From JAHEEL01 sp964195515 (lineage in GTDB: Bacteria > Actinomycetota > Acidimicrobiia > Spongiisociales > UBA5794), in assembly GCA_964195515.1 (NCBI GenBank), contig CAXMQO010000115.1:1-20827 (forward strand): DNA of 20,827 bases, given 5' to 3'. How positions within the stretch are numbered: the stretch's first letter is position 1; each line of letters begins with the position of its first letter. A program made the position numbers and the translations under genes. Positions 13,845-20,827 of this stretch are shown here, in pieces. The notes below the pieces were generated by a model that was not told the origin of the DNA, made no database searches, and was given only the letters and a program-made list of their open reading frames with translations.

Positions 13845-16007
13845 TTAGGTCCGGCCGAAGCGCCGGAGACGGAGAGAGTTCGTGACCACAGACACCGACG
13901 AGAATGCCATCGCCCCGGCAGCAATCATCGGGTTGAGGAATCCGAGTGCGGCGAGGGGGATCGCAGCAGTGTTGTAGCCGAAGGCCCAGTACAAATTCTG
14001 CTTGATGGTCGAGAACGTTCTGCGTGCCAGTTGCAGCGAGGTGACGGCGAGCGCCGGGTCGCCGCTCATCAGCACGACGTCACCCGCTTCGATGGCCACA
14101 TCGGTCCCCGAACCCACCGCCATGCCGAGATCGGCCTGAGTGAGCGCTGGGGCGTCGTTGATACCGTCGCCGACGAATCCGACGGATCGCCCTTCGGCCT
14201 GGAGTCGTCGGATCTCTTCAGCCTTGTCGCCGGGGAGGACCTCGGCGATCACGCGATCGATCCCGATCTCGGCTGCGATGGTCTCCGCAGTCCTTTGGTT
14301 GTCTCCGGTGAGCATCACGACGTCGACGTTCATCGCTTTCAGCTCAGCGATGGCCCGCGCCGACGATGGCCTCACCGTGTCGGCAACGCCGATCGTGCCT
14401 TGTACGACGCCGTCCCAGCCCACCAGGAACGCCGTGTTCCCCGCAGTCTCAATCCGTTCCATCGCGTCGGAGTAGCGGTCAGGGATCTGAAGACCCCGTT
14501 CGGCCATCAGCTTGGCCTTTCCGACGGTGACCTCAGTGCCGTCGACCGTTCCGATGACACCCTGACCGCGAAGAGCGGCGAAATCCGTCGGCGTGGACAA
14601 CTCCACGTCGCGTTCTTCAGCACCGAGAGCGACGGCTTTGCCGATCGGGTGCTCACTGGCGGCCTCGACCGATCCGGCGAGAATGAGGAAGTGATGTTGG
14701 TCGTTGTCGGTGATGACGTCGGTCAGCGTCATCGCCCCACGGGTGAGTGTGCCGGTCTTGTCGAACACGACAATGTCGATCGAACGAGCCCGTTCGAACA
14801 CCTCGGCGTTCTTGAACAGGACCCCGAGTTCGGCGCCTCGACCCGAGCCGACCATGATCGCCGTCGGGGTGGCGAGTCCCATGGCACACGGGCATGCGAT
14901 GATCAACACTGCAACGGCGTTGCGGAGAGCCACGGGCGTGTCCCCTCCGCTCACGACCATCCAGACCATGAACACGACCGCGGCAATCGCGAGCACGGTT
15001 GGAACGAAAACCGCAGATACCCGGTCGGCGAGGCGTTGGACGGGAGCCTTCGTGGCTTGTGCGTCCGCAACGAGACGGACGATCTGCGCGAGCGCTGTTC
15101 CTTCGCCGATCCTGGTGACATCGACCTCGAGCCGTCCCTGCTGATTGATCGTTGCGCCAAAGGCATCGTCTCCAACGGCCTTCTCCACGGGCATGGATTC
15201 GCCCGTCAACATGGACTCGTCGACGCTCGACGATCCGGCGGTGACCCTCCCATCCGTGGGGATCTTCTCGCCGGGGAGCACAACCACGGTGTCGCCGATA
15301 CGAACATCGGTGACGTCGATCATCACTTCAGATCCGTTGCGCGCAACTCGGGCCTGCTTCGCTCCAAGCTCCAGAAGTTTCGTGATAGCGCGTGACGCGC
15401 GACCTTTCGCACTCGCCTCGAAGAACCGACCGAGCAAGATCAGCGTGGTAATCATCGCGGCGGTGTCGAAGAAGACGGCAGAGCCATCAATCATTGCGAA
15501 GAGCGAGTATCCCCATGCGGTGATCGTCCCCACCGACACCAGCGTGTCCATGGCAGGGCTCATCGACGTGACCTGTTTCCACGTGGCTTTGTGGAACTGC
15601 CATCCGAAGCCGAACACGACCACGGTGGTGAGGACCGCCTGGAGAGCGAAGTTCCACATCTCCTCCGGACCGAGCATGGCGAGCAGGAACACGGGGATCG
15701 TGAGTGCGGCCGCACCGATCAGGTTCTTGCGCTGGTAGATGACCTCCTCGTCGTAGCGCTCGCTGACGCTGACGCGCTCTTCGCCGGCGACGACGGGTTG
15801 GATCTCATATCCGATCTTCGCGACCGCTGCTCTGAGGGAAGCGATGTCGACATCGGGGCCGATCTCAGCCCGAGCCTCGTGTCCCGCGTAGTTGACGATC
15901 GCTGTCTCGACGCCGTCCTGTTTGCCGAGGACGCGCTCGATCCGCAGCGCGCACGAAGCGCACGTCATGCCTTCGACATCGAAGGTGATCGACTGTGTGT
16001 CGGTCAT
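13845..16007 (-). CDS. copA: Copper-translocating P1B-type ATPase
   Basis: The 720-residue pump exports monovalent copper from the cytoplasm using ATP. An N-terminal heavy-metal domain has GMTCASC (C16, C19). The actuator loop carries TGES (268-271). The transmembrane metal site is CPC (372-374). The phosphorylation motif is DKTGTLT with D416. SEHP at 451-454 is the nucleotide-domain signature, and GDGINDAP starts at 613. YN (678-679) in helix 7 and MAFSS (700-704) in helix 8 are the Cu(I)-selective signatures, which argue against zinc or cadmium. Length and eight-helix pattern are normal. The ATG at 16007 follows GGAG by 6 nt. It lies 23 bases after the CopZ-like gene and is surely co-transcribed with it. 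A frame of 454 codons on the opposite strand is a shadow. Confidence 0.96.
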   Translation of the reverse strand: MTDTQSITFDVEGMTCASCALRIERVLGKQDGVETAIVNYAGHEARAEIGPDVDIASLRAAVAKIGYEIQPVVAGEERVSVSERYDEEVIYQRKNLIGAAALTIPVFLLAMLGPEEMWNFALQAVLTTVVVFGFGWQFHKATWKQVTSMSPAMDTLVSVGTITAWGYSLFAMIDGSAVFFDTAAMITTLILLGRFFEASAKGRASRAITKLLELGAKQARVARNGSEVMIDVTDVRIGDTVVVLPGEKIPTDGRVTAGSSSVDESMLTGESMPVEKAVGDDAFGATINQQGRLEVDVTRIGEGTALAQIVRLVADAQATKAPVQRLADRVSAVFVPTVLAIAAVVFMVWMVVSGGDTPVALRNAVAVLIIACPCAMGLATPTAIMVGSGRGAELGVLFKNAEVFERARSIDIVVFDKTGTLTRGAMTLTDVITDNDQHHFLILAGSVEAASEHPIGKAVALGAEERDVELSTPTDFAALRGQGVIGTVDGTEVTVGKAKLMAERGLQIPDRYSDAMERIETAGNTAFLVGWDGVVQGTIGVADTVRPSSARAIAELKAMNVDVVMLTGDNQRTAETIAAEIGIDRVIAEVLPGDKAEEIRRLQAEGRSVGFVGDGINDAPALTQADLGMAVGSGTDVAIEAGDVVLMSGDPALAVTSLQLARRTFSTIKQNLYWAFGYNTAAIPLAALGFLNPMIAAGAMAFSSVSVVTNSLRLRRFGRT

Positions 16008-16030
16008 CGTTGGCTCCGGTCGAGGCCGAT

Positions 16031-16246
16031 TCAGTTCTGGTCGGGAACGGCGTAGCCCTGTTCCTCGATGGCGGCCACGATCGCTTCAAACGTCGAGTCG
16101 GAACCGTCGTAATCGAGATCGACGGTTCGCTCCTCGATGTGAACCTCGACCTTCTCGACTCCGTCGAGGGGGGACACTGCACCCTCGATCGATGACTTGC
16201 AGTGTCCGCACGAAATCTCGGGGACGCTCAATGTTCTGGTGGACAC
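16031..16246 (-). CDS. copZ: CopZ-like heavy-metal-associated domain copper chaperone
   Basis: A GTG at 16246, with AAGGAG ending 7 nt before it, gives a 71-residue single-domain protein. The metal loop is ISCGHCKSSI with C13 and C16. The rest follows the ferredoxin-like beta-alpha-beta pattern (VEKVEVHIEERTVDLDYD, then FEAIVAAIEEQGY). Such proteins carry Cu(I) to the ATPase encoded next. A longer version of this frame reaches 16750, but that extension is antisense-like, out of phase within the permease gene, and has no ribosome-binding site. The protein is distinct from the N-terminal domain of copA, which has the more usual MTCASC loop. No CsoR or CueR gene is in the window. Confidence 0.9.
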   Translation of the reverse strand: MSTRTLSVPEISCGHCKSSIEGAVSPLDGVEKVEVHIEERTVDLDYDGSDSTFEAIVAAIEEQGYAVPDQN

Positions 16247-16274
16247 GGTGATCTCCTTCGTCGCTCCGGGGTCG

Positions 16275-16302
16275 AGCGTATCAATCCTCCACTTCTTGTG
16301 GA
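16275..16302 (-). promoter_or_regulatory. Candidate promoter and operator of the copper operon
   Basis: On the minus strand TACGCT (16275-16280) is a -10 candidate about 30 nt before the copZ GTG. Upstream, TCCAC-N5-GTGGA (16288-16302) is a perfect 5-bp inverted repeat covering the -35/spacer region. It does not look like the classical CueR or CsoR boxes known to me, so the regulator is open. Confidence 0.4.
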
Positions 16303-16320
16303 ACACGTTTCGTCGATCGG

Positions 16321-17124
16321 CTATTTCAAGAGCAGACTTCCGATGCGGCGGCCTGTGACCCACGAACCTGCGGCCCCCATGGCCGTGAGGTAGGCGACGT
16401 TGACCAGCATCGTCCACTCGAGGATTCCGAGCGTGAGGCCTCGGATCAGGATGACACCGTGATAAAGCGGCGAGATCCAGGTGACGATCTGGATGAACTC
16501 CGGGTAGACGTCGATCGGATAAAAGGTCGCGGAGAACAGGAACAACGGGAGGGTGACGAGCGTGACGAGGTCGAGGTCCTGCCAGGTTCGCATGTAGGTC
16601 GTTGCGGCGGTACCGACGGCGCCGAACGCAAAGCCGATGAGGATCGCCGCGGGGAAGGCGAGCACGCCATATGGGGAGAGAACCAGGCCCATCACGGCCA
16701 TCACACCCAAGAACGCAGCCGAGTAGAGCGCTCCACGAGCGAGTGCCCACGCGATCTCGCCCGTTGCCACGTCTTTGGCCTCGAGAGGGGTCGCAAGGAC
16801 GCCGTCATAGATCTTCCCGTATTTCAGTTTGAAGAAGAGGTTGGTCGACTCGAAGACGGCACCGTTCATGGCCGACGCAGCCAGCATCGCCGGTGCGACG
16901 AACGCCGTGTACTCGACGGGGATGCCGGCCACCTCGACGTCGCCTGCGAGTTGTCCGATGCCGACGCCGATGGCAAAGAGGTAGAAGACAGGTTCGAAGA
17001 ACCCGGAGAGGAAGACCGGCCAGAACGACTTGGTGGAGAGGATGTTTCTCTCCACGAGATAGCGGCCACGCCACCGGCGCGGCAGCGGTGGCACGACCCT
17101 GGAGACGAGGTGGCCGGTCGTCAT
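16321..17124 (-). CDS. ABC-2 type transporter permease (second permease of the operon)
   Basis: The ATG at 17124 overlaps the stop of the preceding permease (ATGA) and gives 267 residues; a longer frame reaching 17652 is out of phase with that permease and is rejected. The soluble N terminus (MTTGHLVSRVVPPLPRRWRG) precedes about six hydrophobic segments, from WPVFLSGFFEPVFYLFAIGVG (about 35-55) to the last near 240-258. The pattern, with SATFYPIDVYPEFIQIVTWISPLYH, is that of NodJ/DrrB-type exporter permeases. It should pair with the other permease and the ATPase to form an exporter. Substrate is not predictable from the sequence. The copper operon begins 74 bases downstream on the same strand but has its own promoter-like sequence. 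Confidence 0.88.
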   Translation of the reverse strand: MTTGHLVSRVVPPLPRRWRGRYLVERNILSTKSFWPVFLSGFFEPVFYLFAIGVGIGQLAGDVEVAGIPVEYTAFVAPAMLAASAMNGAVFESTNLFFKLKYGKIYDGVLATPLEAKDVATGEIAWALARGALYSAAFLGVMAVMGLVLSPYGVLAFPAAILIGFAFGAVGTAATTYMRTWQDLDLVTLVTLPLFLFSATFYPIDVYPEFIQIVTWISPLYHGVILIRGLTLGILEWTMLVNVAYLTAMGAAGSWVTGRRIGSLLLK

Positions 17125-17897
17125 GGTGTGAGCCGCTTCCGGAACGGACCGATCGCGAGGGCGGTACCGATCGCGATCCACGCGACGAGATACAGCACGC
17201 TGACCCACCATGTGACGGCCGGGTCGGTCCCCACCACGATCGCCCGGCTCAACTCGACGCCGTGGTACATCGGTGTCGTCAAAGCAATCAGTTGAAGCCA
17301 ACCGGGGAGCTGCGCGATGGGAAAGAACGCGCCCGAGAACAGGAACATCGGGATCACAACGAACCGGAAGAACAAGGGGAGACCGGTGGGTTCCTCGAGC
17401 CTGGCAGTGAAGGACGTAGTCGCGGCCGCCATCGCAAGACCAACCAGGAGGGCGGGACCCACTGCCAGCAGGGATTGGAAGAGCGGAGCGACCCGGAATA
17501 CCGCCATGATCATCGCGAAGATGACCGAAACCATCAGCACCCGTGCTCCCGACCACAGCATGTGCCCCGCAACCAGGCTCGGCACACCGACCGGTGTCGC
17601 GAGTTTCGCGTGGTAGGTCTTCGCCCACTTGATGCCGGCCATGACCTTCCACGCACCTTCACCAGCGCCGGTCTGCATCGCGTTGGCGACGAGGAGGCCT
17701 GGAGCAAGGAAGGTGAGGTACGAGACGCCCTCAACGCCGCCAGGGAGGTTCTGGTCTACGAGTGATCCGAGCCCGACGCCCATCGCGGCGAGGTAGAGGA
17801 TCGGATTGAGGAAACTCGAGATCACCGAACCACGCCACGTGCGGCGGTACACCCTGGCTTCTGACTCGAAGACACGGAGAGGAAGCGGCGTCGCCAT
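17121..17897 (-). CDS. ABC-2 type transporter permease (first permease of the operon)
   Basis: The chosen ATG at 17897 shares one base with the ATPase stop (TGATG); a TTG one codon earlier is possible. The 258-residue protein has about six hydrophobic segments. SFLNPILYLAAMGVGLGSLVD is at about 29-49, and FLFSGAFFPIAQLPGWLQLIALTTPMYHGVEL near 190-222 is the re-entrant/loop signature of the NodJ/DrrB family. It is homologous in layout to the next permease, so the two probably form a heterodimer. Both neighbours overlap or touch it, making a compact three-gene operon (ATPase, permease, permease). Confidence 0.9.
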   Translation of the reverse strand: MATPLPLRVFESEARVYRRTWRGSVISSFLNPILYLAAMGVGLGSLVDQNLPGGVEGVSYLTFLAPGLLVANAMQTGAGEGAWKVMAGIKWAKTYHAKLATPVGVPSLVAGHMLWSGARVLMVSVIFAMIMAVFRVAPLFQSLLAVGPALLVGLAMAAATTSFTARLEEPTGLPLFFRFVVIPMFLFSGAFFPIAQLPGWLQLIALTTPMYHGVELSRAIVVGTDPAVTWWVSVLYLVAWIAIGTALAIGPFRKRLTP

Positions 17898-18820
17898 CAA
17901 TCGATGAGGGAACGGCCGGTGAGGCGGAGGAACACGTCCTCAAGGGACGATCTCCTGGCCAAGATCGTCTCGGGTTCGAGACCAGCAGCTGCGATGCCCG
18001 CGATCGTCTCCTCGGCGTCGTCCGTGTAGAACAGGGCGCGATCGGCGAGCACCTCCGTGCGGGAGGCGAGATCCTCGAATCGATCGGCGACGTTGTCGAG
18101 CACGCCTGCGGGGAAGCGCACTTCCACGACCTCGCGCGGGGCGTACTGCTCGATGAGTGACCGTGGTGATCCCTCAGCGACGATCTTTGCCTTGTCCATG
18201 ACAACGAGGCGGTCGCAGAGTTGCTCGGCTTCGTCCATGTAGTGCGTGGTGATGATCAGGGTCACACCCTGTTGCTTGAGACGGTAGAGGCGGTCCCAGA
18301 GGACATGGCGCGCCTGCGGGTCGAGACCGGTCGTGGGTTCATCCAGGATGAGGAGATCGGGCTCGTTGATGAGGCCCCTCGCGATGGTCAGGCGCCGCTT
18401 CATCCCGCCCGACAGAGCATCCACCTTGGAGTGACGCTTCTCGGTGAGTTGGACGAACGCGAGGAGTTCATCGATTCGCTCCCTGATGACGGCCCGGGAC
18501 AAGTCGAAGTAGCGTCCGTACATCATCAAGTTGTCGAAGACGGTGAGTTCCTGATCGAGGTTGTCCTCCTGTGGCACGACGCCAAGTCGGGAGCGGAGCT
18601 GAGGACCCTGGTGCTCGGGATCGAGGCCGAGGACGGAGAGGGTTCCTTCGGTGATCGGGCTGACGGCGCCGATCATTCGCATCGTCGAGGTCTTTCCAGC
18701 ACCATTCGGACCGAGGAACCCGAACGATTCACCCTCGTCGACGGCGAAGTCGATCCCGTCAACCGCGGTGAACTCGCCGAATCGCTTCGTGAGACCGCGT
18801 GCGTGGATGAGGGGAGGCAT
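17897..18820 (-). CDS. ABC transporter ATP-binding protein (NodI/DrrA-like exporter type)
   Basis: The 307-residue ATPase has all nucleotide-binding motifs: Walker A GPNGAGKTS (37-45), Q-loop Q84 in VVPQED, signature LSGGM (136-140), Walker B LLILDEP (D160, E161) and the switch H193 in TTHYMDEAE. The C-terminal extension (about 220-307) with EVRFPAGVLD and SLEDVFLRLTGRSL is typical of DrrA/NodI-type exporters of drugs, lipids or glycans. It powers the two permeases encoded directly after it. The ATG at 18820 is 9 nt after TACTCT, another near-leaderless arrangement. Confidence 0.94.
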   Translation of the reverse strand: MPPLIHARGLTKRFGEFTAVDGIDFAVDEGESFGFLGPNGAGKTSTMRMIGAVSPITEGTLSVLGLDPEHQGPQLRSRLGVVPQEDNLDQELTVFDNLMMYGRYFDLSRAVIRERIDELLAFVQLTEKRHSKVDALSGGMKRRLTIARGLINEPDLLILDEPTTGLDPQARHVLWDRLYRLKQQGVTLIITTHYMDEAEQLCDRLVVMDKAKIVAEGSPRSLIEQYAPREVVEVRFPAGVLDNVADRFEDLASRTEVLADRALFYTDDAEETIAGIAAAGLEPETILARRSSLEDVFLRLTGRSLID

Positions 18821-18829
18821 GGGGAAGTC

Positions 18830-18835
18830 AGAGTA
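18830..18835 (-). promoter_or_regulatory. Candidate -10 element of the ABC exporter operon
   Basis: On the minus strand TACTCT is followed by 9 nt and the ATG at 18820, so the transcript would start at most a few bases before the start codon. Confidence 0.35.
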
Positions 18836-18879
18836 CCGGGACCCGTGCCCTCACTCGTCAGAGCGGTGAGCCATGAGCG

Positions 18880-18907
18880 CCCGGCTGCCAGCTGTCAGCT
18901 TCCGGCA
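18880..18907 (+). repeat. Degenerate heptanucleotide repeat between ABC and M23 genes
   Basis: Four consecutive 7-base units read CCCGGCT, GCCAGCT, GTCAGCT, TCCGGCA. The centre also forms AGCTG-T-CAGCT, a 5-bp inverted repeat, so it may fold as a small hairpin downstream of the M23 gene. It lies in the 134-base gap between the M23 stop and the ATPase start. Confidence 0.5.
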
Positions 18908-18954
18908 TGAAGAGCGACACTTCGCGCCGACGACGGACGTCTGCGGCGTCGTCA

Positions 18955-20100
18955 TCAACAGACGCGGCGAACCGTTGGGTAGGGGTTTACGTAGGCGCCA
19001 CCGATGCGGCCCATGCCGAGATGCAGGTGGGAGGTCGAGGCGTTCCCCGTCGCTCCCATGTAGCCGATGAGTTGTCCCTTGTCTACTCGCTGGCCGTTTG
19101 TCAGGCCGGCCGCGTACCCACTCAGGTGTGCGTAGTAGTAGAAGTTGCCGTCGTCGGCGTAGACGTAGACCTGACGACCGCCGGCGGAGTGCCAGTTGAG
19201 ACGCACGGTGCCGGAGTTCATCGCGACCAGGGGCGTTCCCATCGCTCCGGACATGTCGACACCCTTGTGTGTCCGTCCACCGGGACGCGGGGCGCCCCAG
19301 GTGTCGATGAACCAAGTGCTTCCGGCGACCGGGCACGCGACGCCGGAGGTGTTCGAAGCAGGGAGACCGGCAGCGGCACTGCTCCTGGCAGCGCCCGACG
19401 AGTTGTTCGCGGCCTGTTGCCGTGCGGCCTCCTCCCGTGCGAGCCGGGCAGCTTCTTCGGCGAGCCTGCGGAGTTCGGCCTGATACCTGTCGTAGGCGTC
19501 TTTGTACTTCTCCTGGGCCTCCGCGAGGACCCGATCGGCCTTCTCCCTCTCTGCCGAGAGTCGTTCCACGACGACCGTTTGCTGCTCTTCGAGGACCTCC
19601 ACCTCGGCTCGCTTCTCGGCGATCTCGACCTTCAGGCGATCGTTCTCCCGGTTGACCGCGGTGAGAAGATCGAGCGACGCAAGATCGCGTTCGGTGGCAT
19701 GGCCGATGAGCGTCTGGCTGGTGAGAAGATCTTGGATCGAGCCGGCGGTGAACGCAGCCGTGACGAGGCCCGTCCCGGAGTTCGTATACGCCTCGACGAC
19801 CAGCTCCTGGGCAGAGGCGCGGAGACTCTCGACCTGCTCGTCGAACTCAGTGATCTTGCGATCGAGCCGGGTGATCGTGTAGTTGAGTTCCTGGAGCTCG
19901 GCCACGATGCCCTCAAGTTCTGAGATCGCCTCACCGACGGCTTGATTGGCTTCGATCAGCTCTTGATAGGCTCGGTCCTGAGCAGCTTCGGCGTTCTCGA
20001 CCTCGGTCTTCGTTTGTGCGCTTGCGGGAATCGGCGTGACCGTGAGCAGCGCGAGGACGAGCAAGAGGATGATCGGCGCGATCGGTTTCGATGAGAGCAT
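18955..20100 (-). CDS. Secreted M23-family peptidoglycan endopeptidase with coiled-coil N terminus (EnvC/NlpD-like)
   Basis: The 381-residue protein has a signal peptide (hydrophobic 8-22, likely cleavage after ASA at 26-28). A long coiled coil (about 30-105 and 145-230, with EEQQTVVVERLSAEREKADRVL-like heptads) comes next, then a Ser/Ala-rich linker (about 231-255), and a C-terminal LytM/M23 domain. The zinc ligands are visible: H278 and D282 in THKGVDM and H360 in HLHLGM, with the catalytic H325 in YYYAHLSG. It should cut peptide cross-links in the cell wall, with the coiled coil controlling activity or binding a partner, as in EnvC. FtsEX is not encoded nearby; the adjacent ABC exporter is of a different class. 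C256 and C381 could form a disulfide. The start at 20100 has TAGCCT 10 nt upstream. Confidence 0.93.
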   Translation of the reverse strand: MLSSKPIAPIILLLVLALLTVTPIPASAQTKTEVENAEAAQDRAYQELIEANQAVGEAISELEGIVAELQELNYTITRLDRKITEFDEQVESLRASAQELVVEAYTNSGTGLVTAAFTAGSIQDLLTSQTLIGHATERDLASLDLLTAVNRENDRLKVEIAEKRAEVEVLEEQQTVVVERLSAEREKADRVLAEAQEKYKDAYDRYQAELRRLAEEAARLAREEAARQQAANNSSGAARSSAAAGLPASNTSGVACPVAGSTWFIDTWGAPRPGGRTHKGVDMSGAMGTPLVAMNSGTVRLNWHSAGGRQVYVYADDGNFYYYAHLSGYAAGLTNGQRVDKGQLIGYMGATGNASTSHLHLGMGRIGGAYVNPYPTVRRVC

Positions 20101-20110
20101 TCAGTAGGTC

Positions 20111-20116
20111 AGGCTA
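20111..20116 (-). promoter_or_regulatory. Candidate -10 element of the M23 peptidase gene
   Basis: On the minus strand TAGCCT is followed by 10 nt and the ATG at 20100. The hexamer is identical to those before the PAC2 and hydrogenase genes. Confidence 0.35.
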
Positions 20117-20260
20117 GGCCCGGAGGGTGAATACTCGCCAAACGAGAACTTCCTGGAAGACGCGATTCCGCGACAATCCGCCAACCGGACGGGGGCTCGA
20201 ACCGGGGGCGGAGTCGGTGCGTGATTGGTACTGTTGGCGTGATGTCGCATCGAGAGACGC

Positions 20261-20674
20261 ATGGCTTCAGATAGGGTTTCGTTCGCACCGCGCCGGACGA
20301 CGGTTGGACGGACGACGGCCGGGCTGATATCACTGTCGTATCCGATCGTGATGGTGGTGATGGCGCTCGCCGTCGGGCAACGGAGGGCCGGTGGCCTGCA
20401 GGAGATCGCATCGAGTTTCATCGCGGCGATGATGCTCGTTATCGCACTCCCAACGTCGTGGTTCCTCTCGCTCGATTTCATCGACGTGTCCCGAACCACC
20501 GTCGTTGTCTTCGGCGCCGTGACCAGCTTGCCTCTCTGGTACGTGTTCGGTACGGCGCTCGCCGTCCGCTCAGAAACATGGGGCCGGTGGCTGCGTCGCT
20601 ACGCCACGATCGCCCTGGTATGGACGCTGGCGAATCTGGCAGTACTAGCGGTAGCAGCAGCGCTGACAAGCTGA
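20261..20674 (+). CDS. Small four-helix membrane protein, function unknown
   Basis: The ATG at 20261 gives 137 residues. Four hydrophobic segments lie at about 19-39, 50-70, 80-102 and 114-134, with short basic loops (RRTTVGR at the N terminus, RRYAT before the last helix) that suggest a cytoplasmic N terminus. No family or active site is recognised. The ribosome-binding site is weak (GAGAG at 20252-20256), and a TANNNT match (TACTGT, 20229-20234) could provide the promoter. It is divergent from the M23 gene with 160 bases between the starts; apart from these promoter-like elements nothing further was found in that gap. The gene ends 8 bases before the heptad repeat region. Confidence 0.7.
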   Translation: MASDRVSFAPRRTTVGRTTAGLISLSYPIVMVVMALAVGQRRAGGLQEIASSFIAAMMLVIALPTSWFLSLDFIDVSRTTVVVFGAVTSLPLWYVFGTALAVRSETWGRWLRRYATIALVWTLANLAVLAVAAALTS

Positions 20675-20682
20675 GTTGAAGG

Positions 20683-20703
20683 CCACGGGCTACGGGCCAC
20701 GGG
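20683..20703 (+). repeat. Three heptanucleotide units CCACGGG / CTACGGG / CCACGGG
   Basis: Three adjacent 7-base units differing at one position follow the last gene. They lie 10 bases before the long GTCGCCT array and share its period but not its sequence. Confidence 0.7.
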
Positions 20704-20713
20704 AGTATCTTTC

Positions 20714-20827
20714 GTCGCCTGTCGCCTGTCGCCTGTCGCCTGTCGCCTGTCGCCTGTCGCCTGTCGCCTGTCGCCTGTCGCCTGTCGCCTGTCGCCTGTC
20801 GCCTGTCGCCTGTCGCCTGTCGCCTGT
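20714..20827 (+). repeat. Perfect heptanucleotide tandem array (GTCGCCT)n reaching the window end
   Basis: Sixteen complete perfect copies of GTCGCCT (20714-20825) plus two bases run off the right edge, so the full length is unknown. The unit has no stop codon in any frame of either strand, so every frame is open; if translated it would give a heptapeptide repeat such as SPVACRL. Perfect identity over 114 bases suggests recent slippage expansion. The array may also mark an assembly end. Confidence 0.97.

Noticed and set aside
14031..15395. A 454-codon open frame on the plus strand
   Set aside because: It lies wholly antisense to copA, whose motifs are unmistakable; its product is low in hydrophobic residues and rich in R, D, H and G, as expected of a GC-rich shadow frame.
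16321..17652. A 443-codon version of the second permease, and a 239-codon version of the CopZ frame (16031-16750)
   Set aside because: The extra N-terminal parts run out of phase through neighbouring genes of known sequence; the overlapping ATGA at 17121-17124 and the Shine-Dalgarno sequence before 16246 give the real starts.
20714..20827. CRISPR array
   Set aside because: The 7-base unit is directly contiguous with no spacers and no cas genes are nearby; it is a simple tandem repeat.

Overview
The window looks like a chromosomal stretch of a high-GC Gram-positive bacterium, most likely an actinobacterium and perhaps of the Acidimicrobiia type. The pointers are GC-rich codon use, a 30-residue ribosomal protein of the bS22 (mS38-like) type, an actinobacterial-style PAC2 protein, and several genes that begin exactly 7 nt after a TANNNT -10 element, as in leaderless transcripts. 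The lineage is inferred from gene content; no marker gene fixes it. No gene-free stretch exceeds about 175 bases.

Left edge (1-303): the last 75 codons of a tyrosine recombinase end one base before the 3' CCA of an intact tRNA-Gly(CCC) on the opposite strand. This is the usual layout of an integrated element at a tRNA gene, so the mobile element should lie to the left of the window. Three copies of GCGGACAA sit just inside this end.

Housekeeping block (342-7346): a two-helix membrane protein, a four-helix membrane protein, DNA polymerase IV, a cation diffusion facilitator translationally coupled to homoserine kinase, a PLDc_N-type membrane protein, a class I glutamine amidotransferase of the PuuD type, the tiny ribosomal protein with a near-perfect hairpin behind it, and a PAC2 protein.

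Hydrogenase operon (7487-12458, plus strand): six tightly packed genes in the order beta (Fe-S), a cyclic-nucleotide-binding-domain protein, gamma (FAD/NAD(P) and 2Fe-2S), small subunit, large subunit, maturation endopeptidase. Subunits and order match the cytosolic group 3b [NiFe] hydrogenases (sulfhydrogenases), which couple NAD(P)H to H2 and can also reduce sulfur or polysulfide. The extra gene is a stand-alone effector domain with no DNA-binding domain.

Convergent minus-strand block (20100 to 12492): an M23 peptidoglycan hydrolase; a three-gene ABC-2 exporter; a CopZ-like metallochaperone with a CopA copper ATPase; and a CstB-like MBL/double-rhodanese protein of persulfide metabolism. The last ends 33 bp from the hydrogenase operon. 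Hydrogen/sulfur, persulfide and copper functions therefore sit side by side, which is biochemically suggestive but may be coincidence.

Right edge (20261-20827): a small four-helix membrane protein followed by heptanucleotide repeats. The last 114 bases are more than 16 perfect copies of GTCGCCT running off the end of the window. Other 7-base-period clusters lie at 20683-20703 and 18880-18907.
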